Shown: in pieces, positions 50,364 to 59,980 of the stretch
How the letters are laid out: each line of letters opens with the position of its first letter
Numbering within the stretch: position 1 is the stretch's first letter
From: Erysipelotrichaceae bacterium
GTDB lineage: Bacteria > Bacillota_I > Bacilli_A > Erysipelotrichales > Erysipelotrichaceae
DNA length: 61,139 nt
Reading direction: 5' to 3'
NCBI GenBank assembly: GCA_024684175.1
Contig: JAIKXJ010000005.1
Span: 1-61,139, forward strand
Notes under the pieces: generated by a model
Seen by the model: only the letters and a program-made list of their open reading frames with translations
Databases searched by the model: none
Told to the model about the DNA's origin: nothing
Translations under genes and position numbers: made by a program

Positions 50364-50512
50364 TCTTGTTTCCTCCCTACACCCGTATAATATTTTCTTC
50401 TCTATATAAAAATCTGTCTAAAAAATGACATATGAAGGGTTTTTTGCATTATTTTATAGATTTTTTTATGCTTCCGGCCTATGATGAAATCGTGAACAAG
50501 ACTTTTTTGCAC

Positions 50513-50542
50513 AAAAAAAGCGATCTTTCGATCACTGCTTTT
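50513..50542 (-). terminator. Possible terminator in the 395-bp gap upstream of the surface protein
   Basis: Read leftward, AAAAGC (50542-50537), an inner GATC-GAAA-GATC hairpin, GCTTTT (50521-50516), then further T. It would end a leftward transcript from the structured segment at 50580-50700, so a small RNA or a leader may lie here. Confidence 0.5.
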
Positions 50543-50578
50543 CCTTATGTTCCGGAACATCCTTCCAACGGATCCTCA

Positions 50579-50691
50579 TTTAACATAATTTAACATAATT
50601 CACACAAATTCCTGATATAGATTTTTTGTACTATGTAGTTGCAAGGAAGTGAGGCCTTGCCGATACTAGCCCCCTATAATTAGTTGTATCG
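50579..50691. other. Structured non-coding segment
   Basis: Within the gene-free stretch 50364-50758: a tandem repeat of TTTAACATAA (50579-50598), hairpin GCAAGG/CCTTGC (50641-50660) and, directly abutting, hairpin CGATAC/GTATCG (50661-50691) whose loop contains CCCCCTATAATTAG. A 14-bp palindrome ATGTTCCGGAACAT lies nearby (50547-50560). No ORF of note. It does not match any riboswitch class that I could recall. The surface-protein promoter and leader occupy the remainder (50364-50510). Confidence 0.4.
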
Positions 50692-50714
50692 TATATATTT
50701 ATCCCCTTAAATAA

Positions 50715-50750
50715 TCAAAAAAAGAATTGCCCCCGGGAGCGGGGGCTTTT
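50715..50750. terminator. Strong bidirectional terminator
   Basis: GCCCCCG (50729-50735), short loop, CGGGGGC (50740-50746), with T-rich flanks on both strands (TTTTCTT rightward, AATTCTTTTTTT leftward). It ends the gene at 50759 and would also end a rightward transcript of the structured segment. Confidence 0.85.
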
Positions 50751-50758
50751 CTTATCTC

Positions 50759-51232
50759 TTATTCTTTCCAGGAAGGATCGTCCGCGACCTCTTCCTTATG
50801 ATCGTCCATCGCCTCTTCGATGAGCTTCACCATCTCCCAGACGGAACGGAAATAGAGGGTCTTATCCTGTTCGACCCAGGTGATCCTCCCCTGCCAGGAA
50901 GAATTCTGGCGGTGCTGCACGCGGATGATGAAGGTCCCGAGATCTCCGTGCATCTCCAGCATCTCATCGTCTTCCAGTTTTCGAGTCATTTCTTTTTCCA
51001 TATAAGTCACCTCTTTTTCAAAAAAATGCCGTTCGTTGTTTCCCGGGAAAGGGAAACGCAGATCATCGTAAAAGTCTTCCAGCTGCAAAAGAAGATCCGT
51101 CAGCCCTTCAAAACCGATCGCTTCTTCATGATAATGATGGAAATAACGTCCGGCCATCACCGGATCCATGCGGTCCACACAAAGCACGACCGCATTGGGG
51201 ATCCCCAAATAACATTGACTTCTTTTTTCCAT
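50759..51232 (-). CDS. Hypothetical protein
   Basis: A 157-residue acidic soluble protein of unknown family with several Asp/Glu/His-rich stretches (MAGRYFHHYHEEAIGFEGL; EMHGDLGTFIIRVQHRQNSS). Its N-terminus (KRSQCYLGIPNAVVLCVD) looks like a short beta strand pair. The start has AGGTGAAC upstream and lies seven bases after the BTAD regulator's stop, so the two are co-transcribed. It may be the regulator's accessory or target protein; this is inferred from position only. Confidence 0.6.
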   Translation of the reverse strand: MEKRSQCYLGIPNAVVLCVDRMDPVMAGRYFHHYHEEAIGFEGLTDLLLQLEDFYDDLRFPFPGNNERHFFEKEVTYMEKEMTRKLEDDEMLEMHGDLGTFIIRVQHRQNSSWQGRITWVEQDKTLYFRSVWEMVKLIEEAMDDHKEEVADDPSWKE

Positions 51233-51239
51233 AGTTCAC

Positions 51240-52436
51240 CTACCAAAGCGGATTGACATAGTAACGCACCGAGATCCTTTGCCGGTTGATCATAAATTTC
51301 TGATCGATCCTCTTCTGAATGATCTGACAGTTCTCCATCGTCGTATTCATCAGTAAGACCAGGAACTGTCCCTTGTTGTATTTGTTCATGATATCGGAAC
51401 GACGGATGGTCGTCCGGATCGCCTCTTCCAGACGGGGAGAGAGCTCATCGAGCTTGTCGCTCTTGGCCAGGATGTTGCCCTTGGTATCCACGATCGTACA
51501 AAGCATCAGATAGATCATCTGCCCGCTTCGTTCGGAGATCCTTGAGACCGCCTGGTAGATGCCGTGGAAGACCGGATAGGAACACAGATAACCGCCCCGG
51601 TTTGCCTCATCTTCCTTGAGATGATCCTGTATCTCGTTGAGCGAACCGGAAGAATGCTCGAACTGTTTCCCCAGACGGTCGATCAGTTCGAACAGACGGT
51701 TGGACGGCTTGATGCCCTGCTGATGCAGGTAAAGCTCGATCGTATCATCGAAAAGCTTATAGGCTTTTTCAAAATTCCCCGAAGCGATGTACGCCTCCAT
51801 CGTCAGCGTCTCCCAGTCGGAGAACGGCTGTATCCTGGCGGCATAGAGACCCAGACGCTCCATCGTGTCATATTTGCCCTTTTCCGCCAACAGACCGGAA
51901 AGCTTGTTGACCGTCTCCACGAAGACCTTGCGGAAACGCCAGTTCTCCTTGGTGATCCAGCCCAGACCGATCTGGTTCTCCAGGAAGTCGCCCTGGTAGA
52001 TGTAGACCGCTTCCTCATACAACGAGATCTTGTAGTCGATGTCCTCTTCCTTGTCGGCCATCGCGATGAAATCTTCAAACAAAGAGACATCCTCCACGAT
52101 CTCCACTTCCTTGGTCCAGTAGTACTTGCCTTCTTTGGCGACGAAGTAGTTCACCTTGGGCAGGCCGTAAGACTCCAGCCGCTTCTTGGCATTGTACATG
52201 ACCGAATGGATGGCGTGATTGGGATTGTTGAGGTCCCGTCCGGAAAACAACGCATTCAAAAGCGTGTTCTTGTTGACGCCCTCTTCCCGGAAATGGGTCA
52301 TCAGCTGCATCAGGTAGCTGAACTGATTCTCGTTGTTCTTGGACTTGTCGGTGATCGTCCTTCCGTTGTAGGTCATCGAAAACGACCCGAAGAAGGTCAC
52401 GGCCAGCTTATCGTCTCTTTCTTTCAACTCACTCAT
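51240..52436 (-). CDS. SARP/BTAD-type regulator with a degenerate GGDEF-like C-terminus
   Basis: A 398-residue protein (start taken at MSELKERDDK; a TTG six bases upstream is possible). Residues 10-105 form an OmpR-like winged helix of the SARP type (VTFFGSFSMTYNG, then HAIHSVMYNAKKRLESYG). Residues 115-255 are the bacterial transcriptional activator (BTAD) repeat domain. The last 120 residues read like a worn GGDEF fold (RRSDIMNKYNKGQFLVLLMN in place of the GGDEF active site), so it could sense but not make c-di-GMP. Such architectures are rare outside Actinomycetota and some Bacillota. Confidence 0.78.
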   Translation of the reverse strand: MSELKERDDKLAVTFFGSFSMTYNGRTITDKSKNNENQFSYLMQLMTHFREEGVNKNTLLNALFSGRDLNNPNHAIHSVMYNAKKRLESYGLPKVNYFVAKEGKYYWTKEVEIVEDVSLFEDFIAMADKEEDIDYKISLYEEAVYIYQGDFLENQIGLGWITKENWRFRKVFVETVNKLSGLLAEKGKYDTMERLGLYAARIQPFSDWETLTMEAYIASGNFEKAYKLFDDTIELYLHQQGIKPSNRLFELIDRLGKQFEHSSGSLNEIQDHLKEDEANRGGYLCSYPVFHGIYQAVSRISERSGQMIYLMLCTIVDTKGNILAKSDKLDELSPRLEEAIRTTIRRSDIMNKYNKGQFLVLLMNTTMENCQIIQKRIDQKFMINRQRISVRYYVNPLW

Positions 52437-52477
52437 CTTCAACTTCCATCATACCAAAATCAACCGACGATCCCAAA

Positions 52478-52503
52478 GAAAAGACGCACGGTCAGCGTGC
52501 GTC
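52478..52503 (-). terminator. Terminator of the pyr operon
   Basis: Read leftward, GACGCACG (52503-52496) pairs perfectly with CGTGCGTC (52490-52483), followed by TTTTCTTT. Confidence 0.88.
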
Positions 52504-52507
52504 ATGA

Positions 52508-52924
52508 TCATTCCGCTTTGGTCTCGCAATAGATGCAGCGATAGACCTTGTTTTTCTCATCCGTCAGCCTAAAGACGTGGTCGAGTCCCCGCTCCACCGA
52601 AGTGATGCAGCGCGGGTTCTTGCAGAAGATGACGTTGGTCAATTGCTTGGGCAGCGTGATGGTCTTCTTCTCGATCAGCTTCTCATCTTTGATGATGTTG
52701 ATGGTGACATCCGGATCCACGTAGCCGATCAGATCGAAATCGACCGGAACATCGGCATCGATCTTGATGATGTCCTTCTTGCCCATGCGGTTGGAATGGA
52801 CGTTCTTGATGATGGCCACGGAACAGTCGAGCTTCTCCAAGCCCAGCAGTTCATACAAACGCATCGCCTTGCCGGCGGAAATGTGGTCGATGACCACACC
52901 GTTGACGATCGAATCAATGTTCAT
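52508..52924 (-). CDS. pyrI: Aspartate carbamoyltransferase regulatory subunit
   Basis: A 138-residue regulatory chain. The allosteric nucleotide domain is at 1-95 ([20 protein letters not shown] is the family start). The zinc domain at 100-138 carries four Cys in CKNPRCI and CIYCETKAE. It gives CTP/UTP feedback control to PyrB. It overlaps the pyrB end by 11 bases and is the last gene of the operon. Presence of PyrI places this ATCase in the dodecameric, allosteric class, unlike Bacillus subtilis. Confidence 0.95.
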   Translation of the reverse strand: MNIDSIVNGVVIDHISAGKAMRLYELLGLEKLDCSVAIIKNVHSNRMGKKDIIKIDADVPVDFDLIGYVDPDVTINIIKDEKLIEKKTITLPKQLTNVIFCKNPRCITSVERGLDHVFRLTDEKNKVYRCIYCETKAE

Positions 52925-53840
52925 GTTCAGCCTCCTTCAACAGTTTCAGGATCAAAGCCATACGGATGTAACGTCCGTTGCGGACCTGCCGGAAATACGC
53001 GGCTCTTGGATCGCTGTCGACTTCCGTCGCGATCTCATTCACCCTAGGTAACGGATGCATGATGCTGAGATCCTCTTTTGCGGTCTCCAACTTGTCCAGC
53101 GTCAAGATATAAGAATCCTTCAGGCGCAGGTAATCTTCCTCATTGAAGAAACGCTCTCTCTGTACGCGGGTCATATACAAGATATCGAGGTCGGCCATCT
53201 TCTCGAGAAGATCGGCCGTCTCATAATATTCCATGCCGTTCTTCTGCATGACGTCCTTCTTGATGTAAGAAGGCAGCTTGAGCTCTTCCGGCGAGATCAG
53301 GACGAACTTCACGTTCTCATAACGCGACATCGCGCTGATCAAAGAATGGACGGTCCGGCCGAATTTCAGGTCGCCGCAGACGCCGATCGTCAGATCGGAA
53401 AACCTGCCCTTCTCCCGATGGATCGTCAGCAGGTCGGTCAGTGTCTGGGTCGGATGATTGTGACCGCCGTCCCCGGCATTGATGACCGGGACCTCCGCCA
53501 CCCGGGAAGCCACGAACGGCGCGCCTTCCTTGGGATGACGCATCGCGATGATATCGGAATAGCAGCTCACCGTACGGATCGTATCGGCCACGCTCTCCCC
53601 CTTGGCCGCCGAAGAAGACTGGGCTTCCGAGAAACCCAGGACCTCCCCGCCCAGCGACAGCATCGCGCTTTCAAACGACAGACGCGTGCGGGTGGACGGT
53701 TCAAAGAACAGCGTCGCCAGGATCTTATGTTTGCAGGCATCCTGATACTTTTCGGGATCCCCGATGATGTCGGAAGTCGTCGCGACCAGTTCGTCGATCT
53801 CTTCTTTGGAGAGATCCAGGATATCGATCAGGTGTCTCAT
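52914..53840 (-). CDS. pyrB: Aspartate carbamoyltransferase catalytic subunit
   Basis: A 308-residue catalytic chain that makes N-carbamoyl-aspartate. Carbamoyl-phosphate motif [15 protein letters not shown] (residues 47-61), 80s loop [29 protein letters not shown], and the 240s-loop region [13 protein letters not shown]. Length agrees with E. coli-type catalytic chains, which pair with PyrI. Overlaps pyrE by four bases. Confidence 0.96.
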   Translation of the reverse strand: MRHLIDILDLSKEEIDELVATTSDIIGDPEKYQDACKHKILATLFFEPSTRTRLSFESAMLSLGGEVLGFSEAQSSSAAKGESVADTIRTVSCYSDIIAMRHPKEGAPFVASRVAEVPVINAGDGGHNHPTQTLTDLLTIHREKGRFSDLTIGVCGDLKFGRTVHSLISAMSRYENVKFVLISPEELKLPSYIKKDVMQKNGMEYYETADLLEKMADLDILYMTRVQRERFFNEEDYLRLKDSYILTLDKLETAKEDLSIMHPLPRVNEIATEVDSDPRAAYFRQVRNGRYIRMALILKLLKEAEHEH

Positions 53841-54469
53841 CGCCCGATCCAGCTTTCATCGGACGGATCATCGCGGAACGCCAGGATCCTTTCCTCATCT
53901 TCCGGCTTGATATAGTTTTCTGCTACCGCCGTCTTCAACAAGGCATCCAGATCGCATAAGGACGTGTTTTCGACATTCGCTTCCTTCAGACGCTCGATGC
54001 CCTTTTTCATGCCGTACGTGAAGATCGACACGATGCCCATGACTTCCGCACCGGCCTCTCTCAGTGCCTCAACGACATCGATGACGCTGCCGCCGGTCGA
54101 GATCAGATCCTCCACGACGACGACCTTCTCTCCCTTTTCCAGCCTTCCCTCGATGCGGTTCTGTCTTCCGTGATCCTTATTGGATGAACGGACATAACCC
54201 ATCGGCAGACCCAGCAGATGGGCGCTGATGGCCGCATGGGCGATACCGGCGGTCGACGTCCCCATCAGGACTTCCGCCTCCGGATATTTTTCTTTGATCA
54301 GCCCGGCAAAGGCGTTTTCCACGTCGTTGCGTACCTCGACATCCGTCAGTGTCAGACGGTTGTCGCAATAGATCGGCGACTTGATGCCGCTCGCCCAGGT
54401 GAACGGTTCGTCCGGTCTTAAAAATACTGCCGAGATCTTCAAGAGATCTTTCGCGATCGTTTCTTTCAT
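53837..54469 (-). CDS. pyrE: Orotate phosphoribosyltransferase
   Basis: A 210-residue enzyme adding ribose phosphate to orotate. PRPP-binding motif [18 protein letters not shown] (about residues 116-133), flexible loop [11 protein letters not shown], and the N-terminal [16 protein letters not shown]. Overlaps pyrB and follows pyrF by nine bases. Confidence 0.95.
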   Translation of the reverse strand: MKETIAKDLLKISAVFLRPDEPFTWASGIKSPIYCDNRLTLTDVEVRNDVENAFAGLIKEKYPEAEVLMGTSTAGIAHAAISAHLLGLPMGYVRSSNKDHGRQNRIEGRLEKGEKVVVVEDLISTGGSVIDVVEALREAGAEVMGIVSIFTYGMKKGIERLKEANVENTSLCDLDALLKTAVAENYIKPEDEERILAFRDDPSDESWIGR

Positions 54470-54478
54470 CTCTCCTCC

Positions 54479-55177
54479 TTAGCCCAAAAATTCCTTCAAA
54501 GCTCTTTCATATGCCGCAACGGGATCTTCCGCTGCCGTGATCGGTCTTCCCATAACGATATAGTCCGAACCGATGTTTCTTGCCTCTTCCGGTGTCATGA
54601 CGCGCTTCTGATCGCCATGATCGCCTTGCGCAAAACGTACGCCCGGCGTCACCGTCAAAAACTCTTCACCGCAGACCTCATGGACCTTGCCGGCCTCAAG
54701 CGGCGAACACACGACGCCGTCTAAGCCCGCACATTTGGCCACTGAGGCATAATGCATGACGACCTGATCGATCGGCTTCTCGATCCAAAGATCCCTCTCC
54801 ATGGCCTCCTGATCGGTCGAAGTGAGCTGGGTCACCGCGATCAGTAAAGGCCTGGTCCCGTCTTCTCTCATCAGACCGTTCAGTGCCTCGCTCATCATGA
54901 CCGCCGTACCGGCCGCATGACAGTTGATCATATCGACATCCAGGCTGCTCAGGACCTTCATGGCCTTCTTCACCGTATTGGGGATATCGTGCAGCTTGAG
55001 ATCCAGGAAGATCTTGTGGCCTCTGGCCTTGATCTCTTTCACGATCTGCGGGCCTTCGCCATAGAAGAGTTCCATGCCGATCTTGACATACGGCTTTCTT
55101 CCTTCAAACTTGTCTAAGAACGCCAGGACTTCCTCTCTGCTCGGGAAGTCACAGGCAATGATCACATCTTTTGCCAT
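54479..55177 (-). CDS. pyrF: Orotidine 5'-phosphate decarboxylase
   Basis: A 232-residue TIM-barrel enzyme, last step to UMP. Catalytic array in [17 protein letters not shown] (Lys and Asp of the DxKxxD set), [18 protein letters not shown] and [15 protein letters not shown] (phosphate grip). Start coupled to the pyrD stop. Confidence 0.95.
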   Translation of the reverse strand: MAKDVIIACDFPSREEVLAFLDKFEGRKPYVKIGMELFYGEGPQIVKEIKARGHKIFLDLKLHDIPNTVKKAMKVLSSLDVDMINCHAAGTAVMMSEALNGLMREDGTRPLLIAVTQLTSTDQEAMERDLWIEKPIDQVVMHYASVAKCAGLDGVVCSPLEAGKVHEVCGEEFLTVTPGVRFAQGDHGDQKRVMTPEEARNIGSDYIVMGRPITAAEDPVAAYERALKEFLG

Positions 55178-56088
55178 TACTTACATCCTCCTATGATGTC
55201 TTCGATATTTTCAATGCTCAGTTCATCCATGACCGCGGGCAACTCTTCGATGATCTTCTTGCAGATATAGGGATCGGCGAAATTCGCCGCTCCGACTTCC
55301 ACGGCGCTCGCCCCCGCCAGCATCATCTCGATGACGTCTCTTGCGCTGCTGACGCCGCCGATGCCGATGACCGGAATGTCCACCGCTCTTGAGACCTGAT
55401 AGACCATCCGTAAGGCGACCGGGAAGATCGCCGGACCGCTGAGTCCGCCGGTCACGTTGGCGATGACCGGAGTTCTTTTCTTGAGGTCGATGCGCATGCC
55501 GATCAGCGTATTGATCAGGCTCAGACCGTCCGCGCCGCCTTCTTGACAGGCTTTGGCGATCGCAACGATATCGGTGACGTTGGGTGACAGCTTGATGAAG
55601 ACCGGCTTGTCGGTCACCGACTTGACCGCCTTCGTAACTTCCTTTGCCAAAGCGGGATCGCTGCCGAAATGGATGCCCCCACCGGAGACATTGGGACAGG
55701 AGACATTGACTTCGAAGAGTCCGATCTGATCCTGATCGCTCAATCTTTGGGCGACCTCTTTGTATTCTTCGATCGAGAAGCCCGAGATGTTGGCGACGAT
55801 CGGTTTATGGAAACAGTTCCGTAATTTCGGCAGCTCCTCTTCGATGACCTTGTCCACCCCCGGATTCTGTAAGCCGATCGCATTCAACATGCCCGAGGCC
55901 GTCTCGGCGATCCGCGGTGTCGGGTTGCCATAACGCTTGTTCAAGGTTGTCGTCTTGAACGCCAATGAACCTAAAATATCGATATCGTAAAGCTCGGCGA
56001 ACTCATAGCCGTAACCGAAGGTCCCGGATGCCGGGATGATCGGGTTGTCCAGCTCCAGCCCCGCCAGTGACACGCTCAGTCTTGCCAT
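55177..56088 (-). CDS. pyrD: Dihydroorotate dehydrogenase B, catalytic subunit
   Basis: A 303-residue FMN enzyme of class 1B, oxidising dihydroorotate with NAD+ via PyrK. The active-site base Cys lies in [14 protein letters not shown], with the family start [23 protein letters not shown]-binding [12 protein letters not shown] near the end. It overlaps pyrK by 13 bases, fitting obligate complex formation. Confidence 0.95.
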   Translation of the reverse strand: MARLSVSLAGLELDNPIIPASGTFGYGYEFAELYDIDILGSLAFKTTTLNKRYGNPTPRIAETASGMLNAIGLQNPGVDKVIEEELPKLRNCFHKPIVANISGFSIEEYKEVAQRLSDQDQIGLFEVNVSCPNVSGGGIHFGSDPALAKEVTKAVKSVTDKPVFIKLSPNVTDIVAIAKACQEGGADGLSLINTLIGMRIDLKKRTPVIANVTGGLSGPAIFPVALRMVYQVSRAVDIPVIGIGGVSSARDVIEMMLAGASAVEVGAANFADPYICKKIIEELPAVMDELSIENIEDIIGGCK

Positions 56089-56816
56089 AAGATCTCCTTT
56101 CGTTCAAAGACCGGTCCTTCCTTGCAGACACGCTTATAGCCGTCTTTGACTTGGATCGAACATCCCATGCAGGCACCGAAGCCGCAGCCCATCCGCTCTT
56201 CAAAGGAGAACTCGCCTTCGCTCTTTGCCATCTTGTTTACGGCCTTCAACATCGGCAGCGGACCGCAGCTATAGAAATAAGAATAGTCCAGATCCATCGC
56301 ATCGGAAACGAAGCCCTTGATCCCATAGGAACCGTCTGCTGTCGTCACATAGACCTTGCAGCCGAGCTCTTCAAATTCCTTCTCCATGAAGATCTCTTCC
56401 TTCTTGTTGAAACCCAGGATGACCTGAACTTCCTTTCCCTGTTTTCGTAATTCTTTCGCCAGGAGATAGAGCGGCGGCACGCCGACGCCTCCCCCGATCA
56501 GCAACGGTCTTGTACCGCTCTTGTTCAGATCGTAGCCGTTGCCCAGACCCGTCAGCAGGTCCAGTTCCCCTTCCTTCAGCTTTGACATCTTCTTCGTGCC
56601 TTCGCCGACCGTCTTGTAGATCAGCGTCAGCACATTTTCATTCACATCGCAGACCGAGATCGGCCGCCGCAAGAAGAAAGGTTCCAGCTTCACATTGACG
56701 AACTGTCCCGGACGTACTTCTTCAAGACCTTCCCCCTGCAGCCGCAGCCGGAAGGTATGCAAAGCGATCTGCTCGTTTTCCAGTATTTTAAATCTTCCCT
56801 GTTTCATATCACGCAT
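56076..56816 (-). CDS. pyrK: Dihydroorotate dehydrogenase B, electron transfer subunit
   Basis: A 246-residue ferredoxin-reductase-like subunit: FAD domain (PGQFVNVKLEPFFLRRPISV), NAD domain (LLIGGGVGVPPLYLLAKEL) and C-terminal [2Fe-2S] site CGFGACMGCSIQV plus a distal Cys (RVC). It passes electrons from PyrD to NAD+. Overlaps both neighbours. Confidence 0.95.
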   Translation of the reverse strand: MRDMKQGRFKILENEQIALHTFRLRLQGEGLEEVRPGQFVNVKLEPFFLRRPISVCDVNENVLTLIYKTVGEGTKKMSKLKEGELDLLTGLGNGYDLNKSGTRPLLIGGGVGVPPLYLLAKELRKQGKEVQVILGFNKKEEIFMEKEFEELGCKVYVTTADGSYGIKGFVSDAMDLDYSYFYSCGPLPMLKAVNKMAKSEGEFSFEERMGCGFGACMGCSIQVKDGYKRVCKEGPVFERKEILWQD

Positions 56817-59800
56817 TGATCACGGAGACCTTCAAGGTGATCTCCTCCAGTACATCCAGTAAAGCCTTGACGGTATCCAAGGAGGTGAAGATGGACGTTC
56901 CGTTGTCGATCGCGCACAGACGGATCGCTACGCCGTCGTTGAGTTCATCTTCCGCCGTCACGTCTCTGGTATTGATGACGTAGGCGACATGACCCTGTGA
57001 TATAGAGTTGGGGATGTCGTCGTTGACCGAGATCTTCTGTAAGGTCCTTGTACGGATGCCGTTCTCTTTGAGGTATCTCGCCGTGCCCCTGGTAGCTTCG
57101 ATGTTGAAACCCAGGTCATAGAAACGGCGGATGAGCGGCAGAGCCTCTTCCTTATCGGAATCGGCGATCGTCACAAAGACGGTGCCGTAATTCTTCAGAT
57201 TCATGCCCGATGCCTGCAACGCCTTATACAGGGCACGGTTGAGCTTGTCGTCGTAACCGATCGCCTCACCGGTCGACTTCATCTCCGGTGACAGGTAGGC
57301 ATCCAGTCCCTTGATCTTGTTGAAGGAGAAGACCGGAACTTTGACATAGAAACGCTTCTTTTCTTCCTTATACAGATCGAAGATCCCCTGTTCCTTTAAG
57401 CTCCTGCCCAGTATAACTTCCGTGGCGATGTCCGCCAGCGGCAGACCGGTCGCCTTGGAAAGGAACGGGACCGTTCTGGAAGAACGCGGATTGACTTCGA
57501 TGACGTAGACGTCTTCGTTCTTATCGACGATGAACTGGATGTTGAACAGACCGACGATGCCGATGCCCAGACCTAGCTTCTTGGAATACTCGAGGATCTT
57601 TCCCTTGACCTTGTCGGAGATCGTGAAAGCCGGATAGACCGAGATGGAATCGCCGGAGTGGACGCCTGTCCTTTCGACCAGTTCCATGATGCCGCCGACG
57701 AAGACGTCTCTGCCGTCGCAGATGCCGTCGATCTCGACTTCCTTGCCTTCGATGTAGTGATCGACCAGGACCGGCTTGTCCTCATCGATGGCTGCCGCAT
57801 TCTTGAGATAATGGCGCAGCTGTTCCTCGTTGCCGACGATCTGCATCGCTCTTCCACCTAAGACATAGCTCGGACGGACTAAGACCGGATAGCCGATCTC
57901 TTCCGCCGTCTTCACGCCGTCTTCGATGTCGGTGACGGCCTTGCCCTGCGGCTGCGGGATCTTGAGCTCCTCCATGATCTTCTCGAAGCTGTCGCGGTTC
58001 TCCGCCCGCTCGATCGCCGCCGTGTCGGTACCGATGATCTTCACGCCGCGTTCATATAAAGGTTCCGCCAGATTGACCGCCGTCTGCCCGCCCAGGGAGA
58101 CGATGACGCCTTCCGGCTTTTCGAAGTTGATGACGTTCATGACGTCTTCCGGTGTCAGCGGCTCAAAGTAGAGCTTGTCGGACGTCGTGTAGTCGGTCGA
58201 GACCGTCTCCGGATTGGAGTTGATGATGATGGCCTCATAGCCGTTCTTGCGGATGGTCTGCACCGCATGGACGGAAGAATAATCGAATTCCACGCCTTGA
58301 CCGATGCGGATCGGACCGGCGCCTAAAACGACGATCTTCTTGCGGTCGGTGAGTCTCGATTCGTTCTCTCCCGTATAAGAAGAATAATGGTAAGCGATGT
58401 ATTTGCCCGAATGCAGGGTGTCGATCATCTTGAAGATCGGAACGATCTTGTTTTTGATGCGCTTTTCATAGACCTCGATCTCCGGCAGATTCCAGAGCCT
58501 GGCGATGTATTTGTCGGAGAAGCCCATCTTCTTGGCCTTTCTTAAGACCTTGAGGTCGTTGACATGGGCTTTGAGCTCTTCTTCCATCTTCACGATCTTC
58601 CGGATCGATTCCAGGAACAACATCGTGATCATCGTCACTTCGTGTAATTGATCCAGACTGATATGACGGCGTATCGCTTCGCTTAACGCGAAGATGCCGT
58701 CGGAGCGGAACTCGGACAGATATTTCAACAATTCCTCATCGGAATAGGTATCAAATTTTTCCAGATACAGGTGGCAGACGCCGATCTCCAGGGAACGCAC
58801 GGATTTTAAGATGCATTCTTCCAGATCCGCACCGATGCCCATGACCTCGCCGGTCGCCTTCATCTGCGTACCTAAGACGTTCGGTGTCGTCGGGAACTTG
58901 TCGAACGGGAAACGCGGGAACTTGGCCACGATGTAGTCCAGGCTCGGCTCTTTGTCCGCCGTCGTACCGGCCACTTCGATCTCCTCCAGGGTCATGCCCA
59001 GGGCGATCTTGGCGGAAACGCGGGCGATCGGATAGCCGCTGGCTTTCGATGCCAGAGCGGAAGAACGGGAAACACGCGGATTGACTTCGATCAGGAAGTA
59101 TTCGCTCGTCTCGGGATGTAAGGCAAACTGGACGTTGCAGCCGCCTTCCACCTTCAAGGCGCGGATGATCTTGATCGCCGAGTCGTTCAGCATCTTCAGG
59201 TCGTGATCGTTCAGTGACAGGATCGGCGCGACGACCATCGAATCGCCGGTGTGGACACCGACCGGATCGACGTTCTCCATGCCGCAGATCGTGATGCAGT
59301 GGTCGGCGGAATCGCGCATGACCTCGAATTCGATCTCTTTATAGCCTTTGACGCTCTTCTCCACCAGGACCTGATGGACCGGGGAAGCCTTGAAGCCGCC
59401 CGTCGCAACGGTGATCAGTTCTTCCTCATCGTAGGCGAAACCGCCGCCGGTACCCCCCAGGGTGAAGGCCGGACGAAGGACGACCGGATAACCGATCTCT
59501 TTCGCCGCTTCCACGGCTTCTTCCACGGAATAGGTGATCTTGGAAGGGATGACCGGTTCGCCGATCTCTTCGCACATCTCCTTGAACAGTTCGCGGTCTT
59601 CGGCCTTTTCGATACTTTCCCGCGGCGTGCCTAAGAGTTTGACGCCGCACTCTTTCAAGACGCCCTTCTTGTCCAGCTGCACCGCCAGATTGAGACCGGT
59701 CTGTCCGCCGATGCCCGGAACGATGGCGTCCGGACGCTCATAACGCAGGATCTTGGCGATGTATTCCAGATTCAGCGGTTCCATGTAGACCTTGTCGGCC

Positions 59801-59979
59801 ATCGACACATCCGTCATGATGGTCGCCGGATTGGAGTTGCACAAGATGACCTTGTAGCCCTCTTCCTTGAGTGCCAGACAGGCCTGCGTACCGGCATAGT
59901 CGAATTCGGCCGCCTGACCGATGACGATCGGTCCGCTGCCGATGATCAGCACTTTTTTGATATCCGTTCTCTTTGCCAT
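56809..59979 (-). CDS. carB: Carbamoyl-phosphate synthase large subunit
   Basis: A 1056-residue enzyme (start MAKRTDIKKVL at 59979, preceded by AAGGGGGAATGAT). Two ATP-grasp halves, each with a biotin-carboxylase-like N-domain (VLIIGSGPIVIGQAAEFDY and VVLGAGPIRIGQGVEFDYS), a central oligomerisation helix bundle, and the C-terminal MGS-type allosteric domain (FYDLGFNIEATRGTARYL). It makes carbamoyl phosphate from bicarbonate, ammonia and 2 ATP; the glutaminase CarA is not in this window and should lie upstream or elsewhere. Confidence 0.96.
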   Translation of the reverse strand: MAKRTDIKKVLIIGSGPIVIGQAAEFDYAGTQACLALKEEGYKVILCNSNPATIMTDVSMADKVYMEPLNLEYIAKILRYERPDAIVPGIGGQTGLNLAVQLDKKGVLKECGVKLLGTPRESIEKAEDRELFKEMCEEIGEPVIPSKITYSVEEAVEAAKEIGYPVVLRPAFTLGGTGGGFAYDEEELITVATGGFKASPVHQVLVEKSVKGYKEIEFEVMRDSADHCITICGMENVDPVGVHTGDSMVVAPILSLNDHDLKMLNDSAIKIIRALKVEGGCNVQFALHPETSEYFLIEVNPRVSRSSALASKASGYPIARVSAKIALGMTLEEIEVAGTTADKEPSLDYIVAKFPRFPFDKFPTTPNVLGTQMKATGEVMGIGADLEECILKSVRSLEIGVCHLYLEKFDTYSDEELLKYLSEFRSDGIFALSEAIRRHISLDQLHEVTMITMLFLESIRKIVKMEEELKAHVNDLKVLRKAKKMGFSDKYIARLWNLPEIEVYEKRIKNKIVPIFKMIDTLHSGKYIAYHYSSYTGENESRLTDRKKIVVLGAGPIRIGQGVEFDYSSVHAVQTIRKNGYEAIIINSNPETVSTDYTTSDKLYFEPLTPEDVMNVINFEKPEGVIVSLGGQTAVNLAEPLYERGVKIIGTDTAAIERAENRDSFEKIMEELKIPQPQGKAVTDIEDGVKTAEEIGYPVLVRPSYVLGGRAMQIVGNEEQLRHYLKNAAAIDEDKPVLVDHYIEGKEVEIDGICDGRDVFVGGIMELVERTGVHSGDSISVYPAFTISDKVKGKILEYSKKLGLGIGIVGLFNIQFIVDKNEDVYVIEVNPRSSRTVPFLSKATGLPLADIATEVILGRSLKEQGIFDLYKEEKKRFYVKVPVFSFNKIKGLDAYLSPEMKSTGEAIGYDDKLNRALYKALQASGMNLKNYGTVFVTIADSDKEEALPLIRRFYDLGFNIEATRGTARYLKENGIRTRTLQKISVNDDIPNSISQGHVAYVINTRDVTAEDELNDGVAIRLCAIDNGTSIFTSLDTVKALLDVLEEITLKVSVINA

Positions 59980-59980
59980 A

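Noticed and set aside
50661..50691. preQ1-like riboswitch (CTAGCCCCCTATAATTAGTTG)
   Set aside because: Superficial similarity only; the 5' P1 strand and the A-rich tail needed for the preQ1-I pseudoknot are missing.
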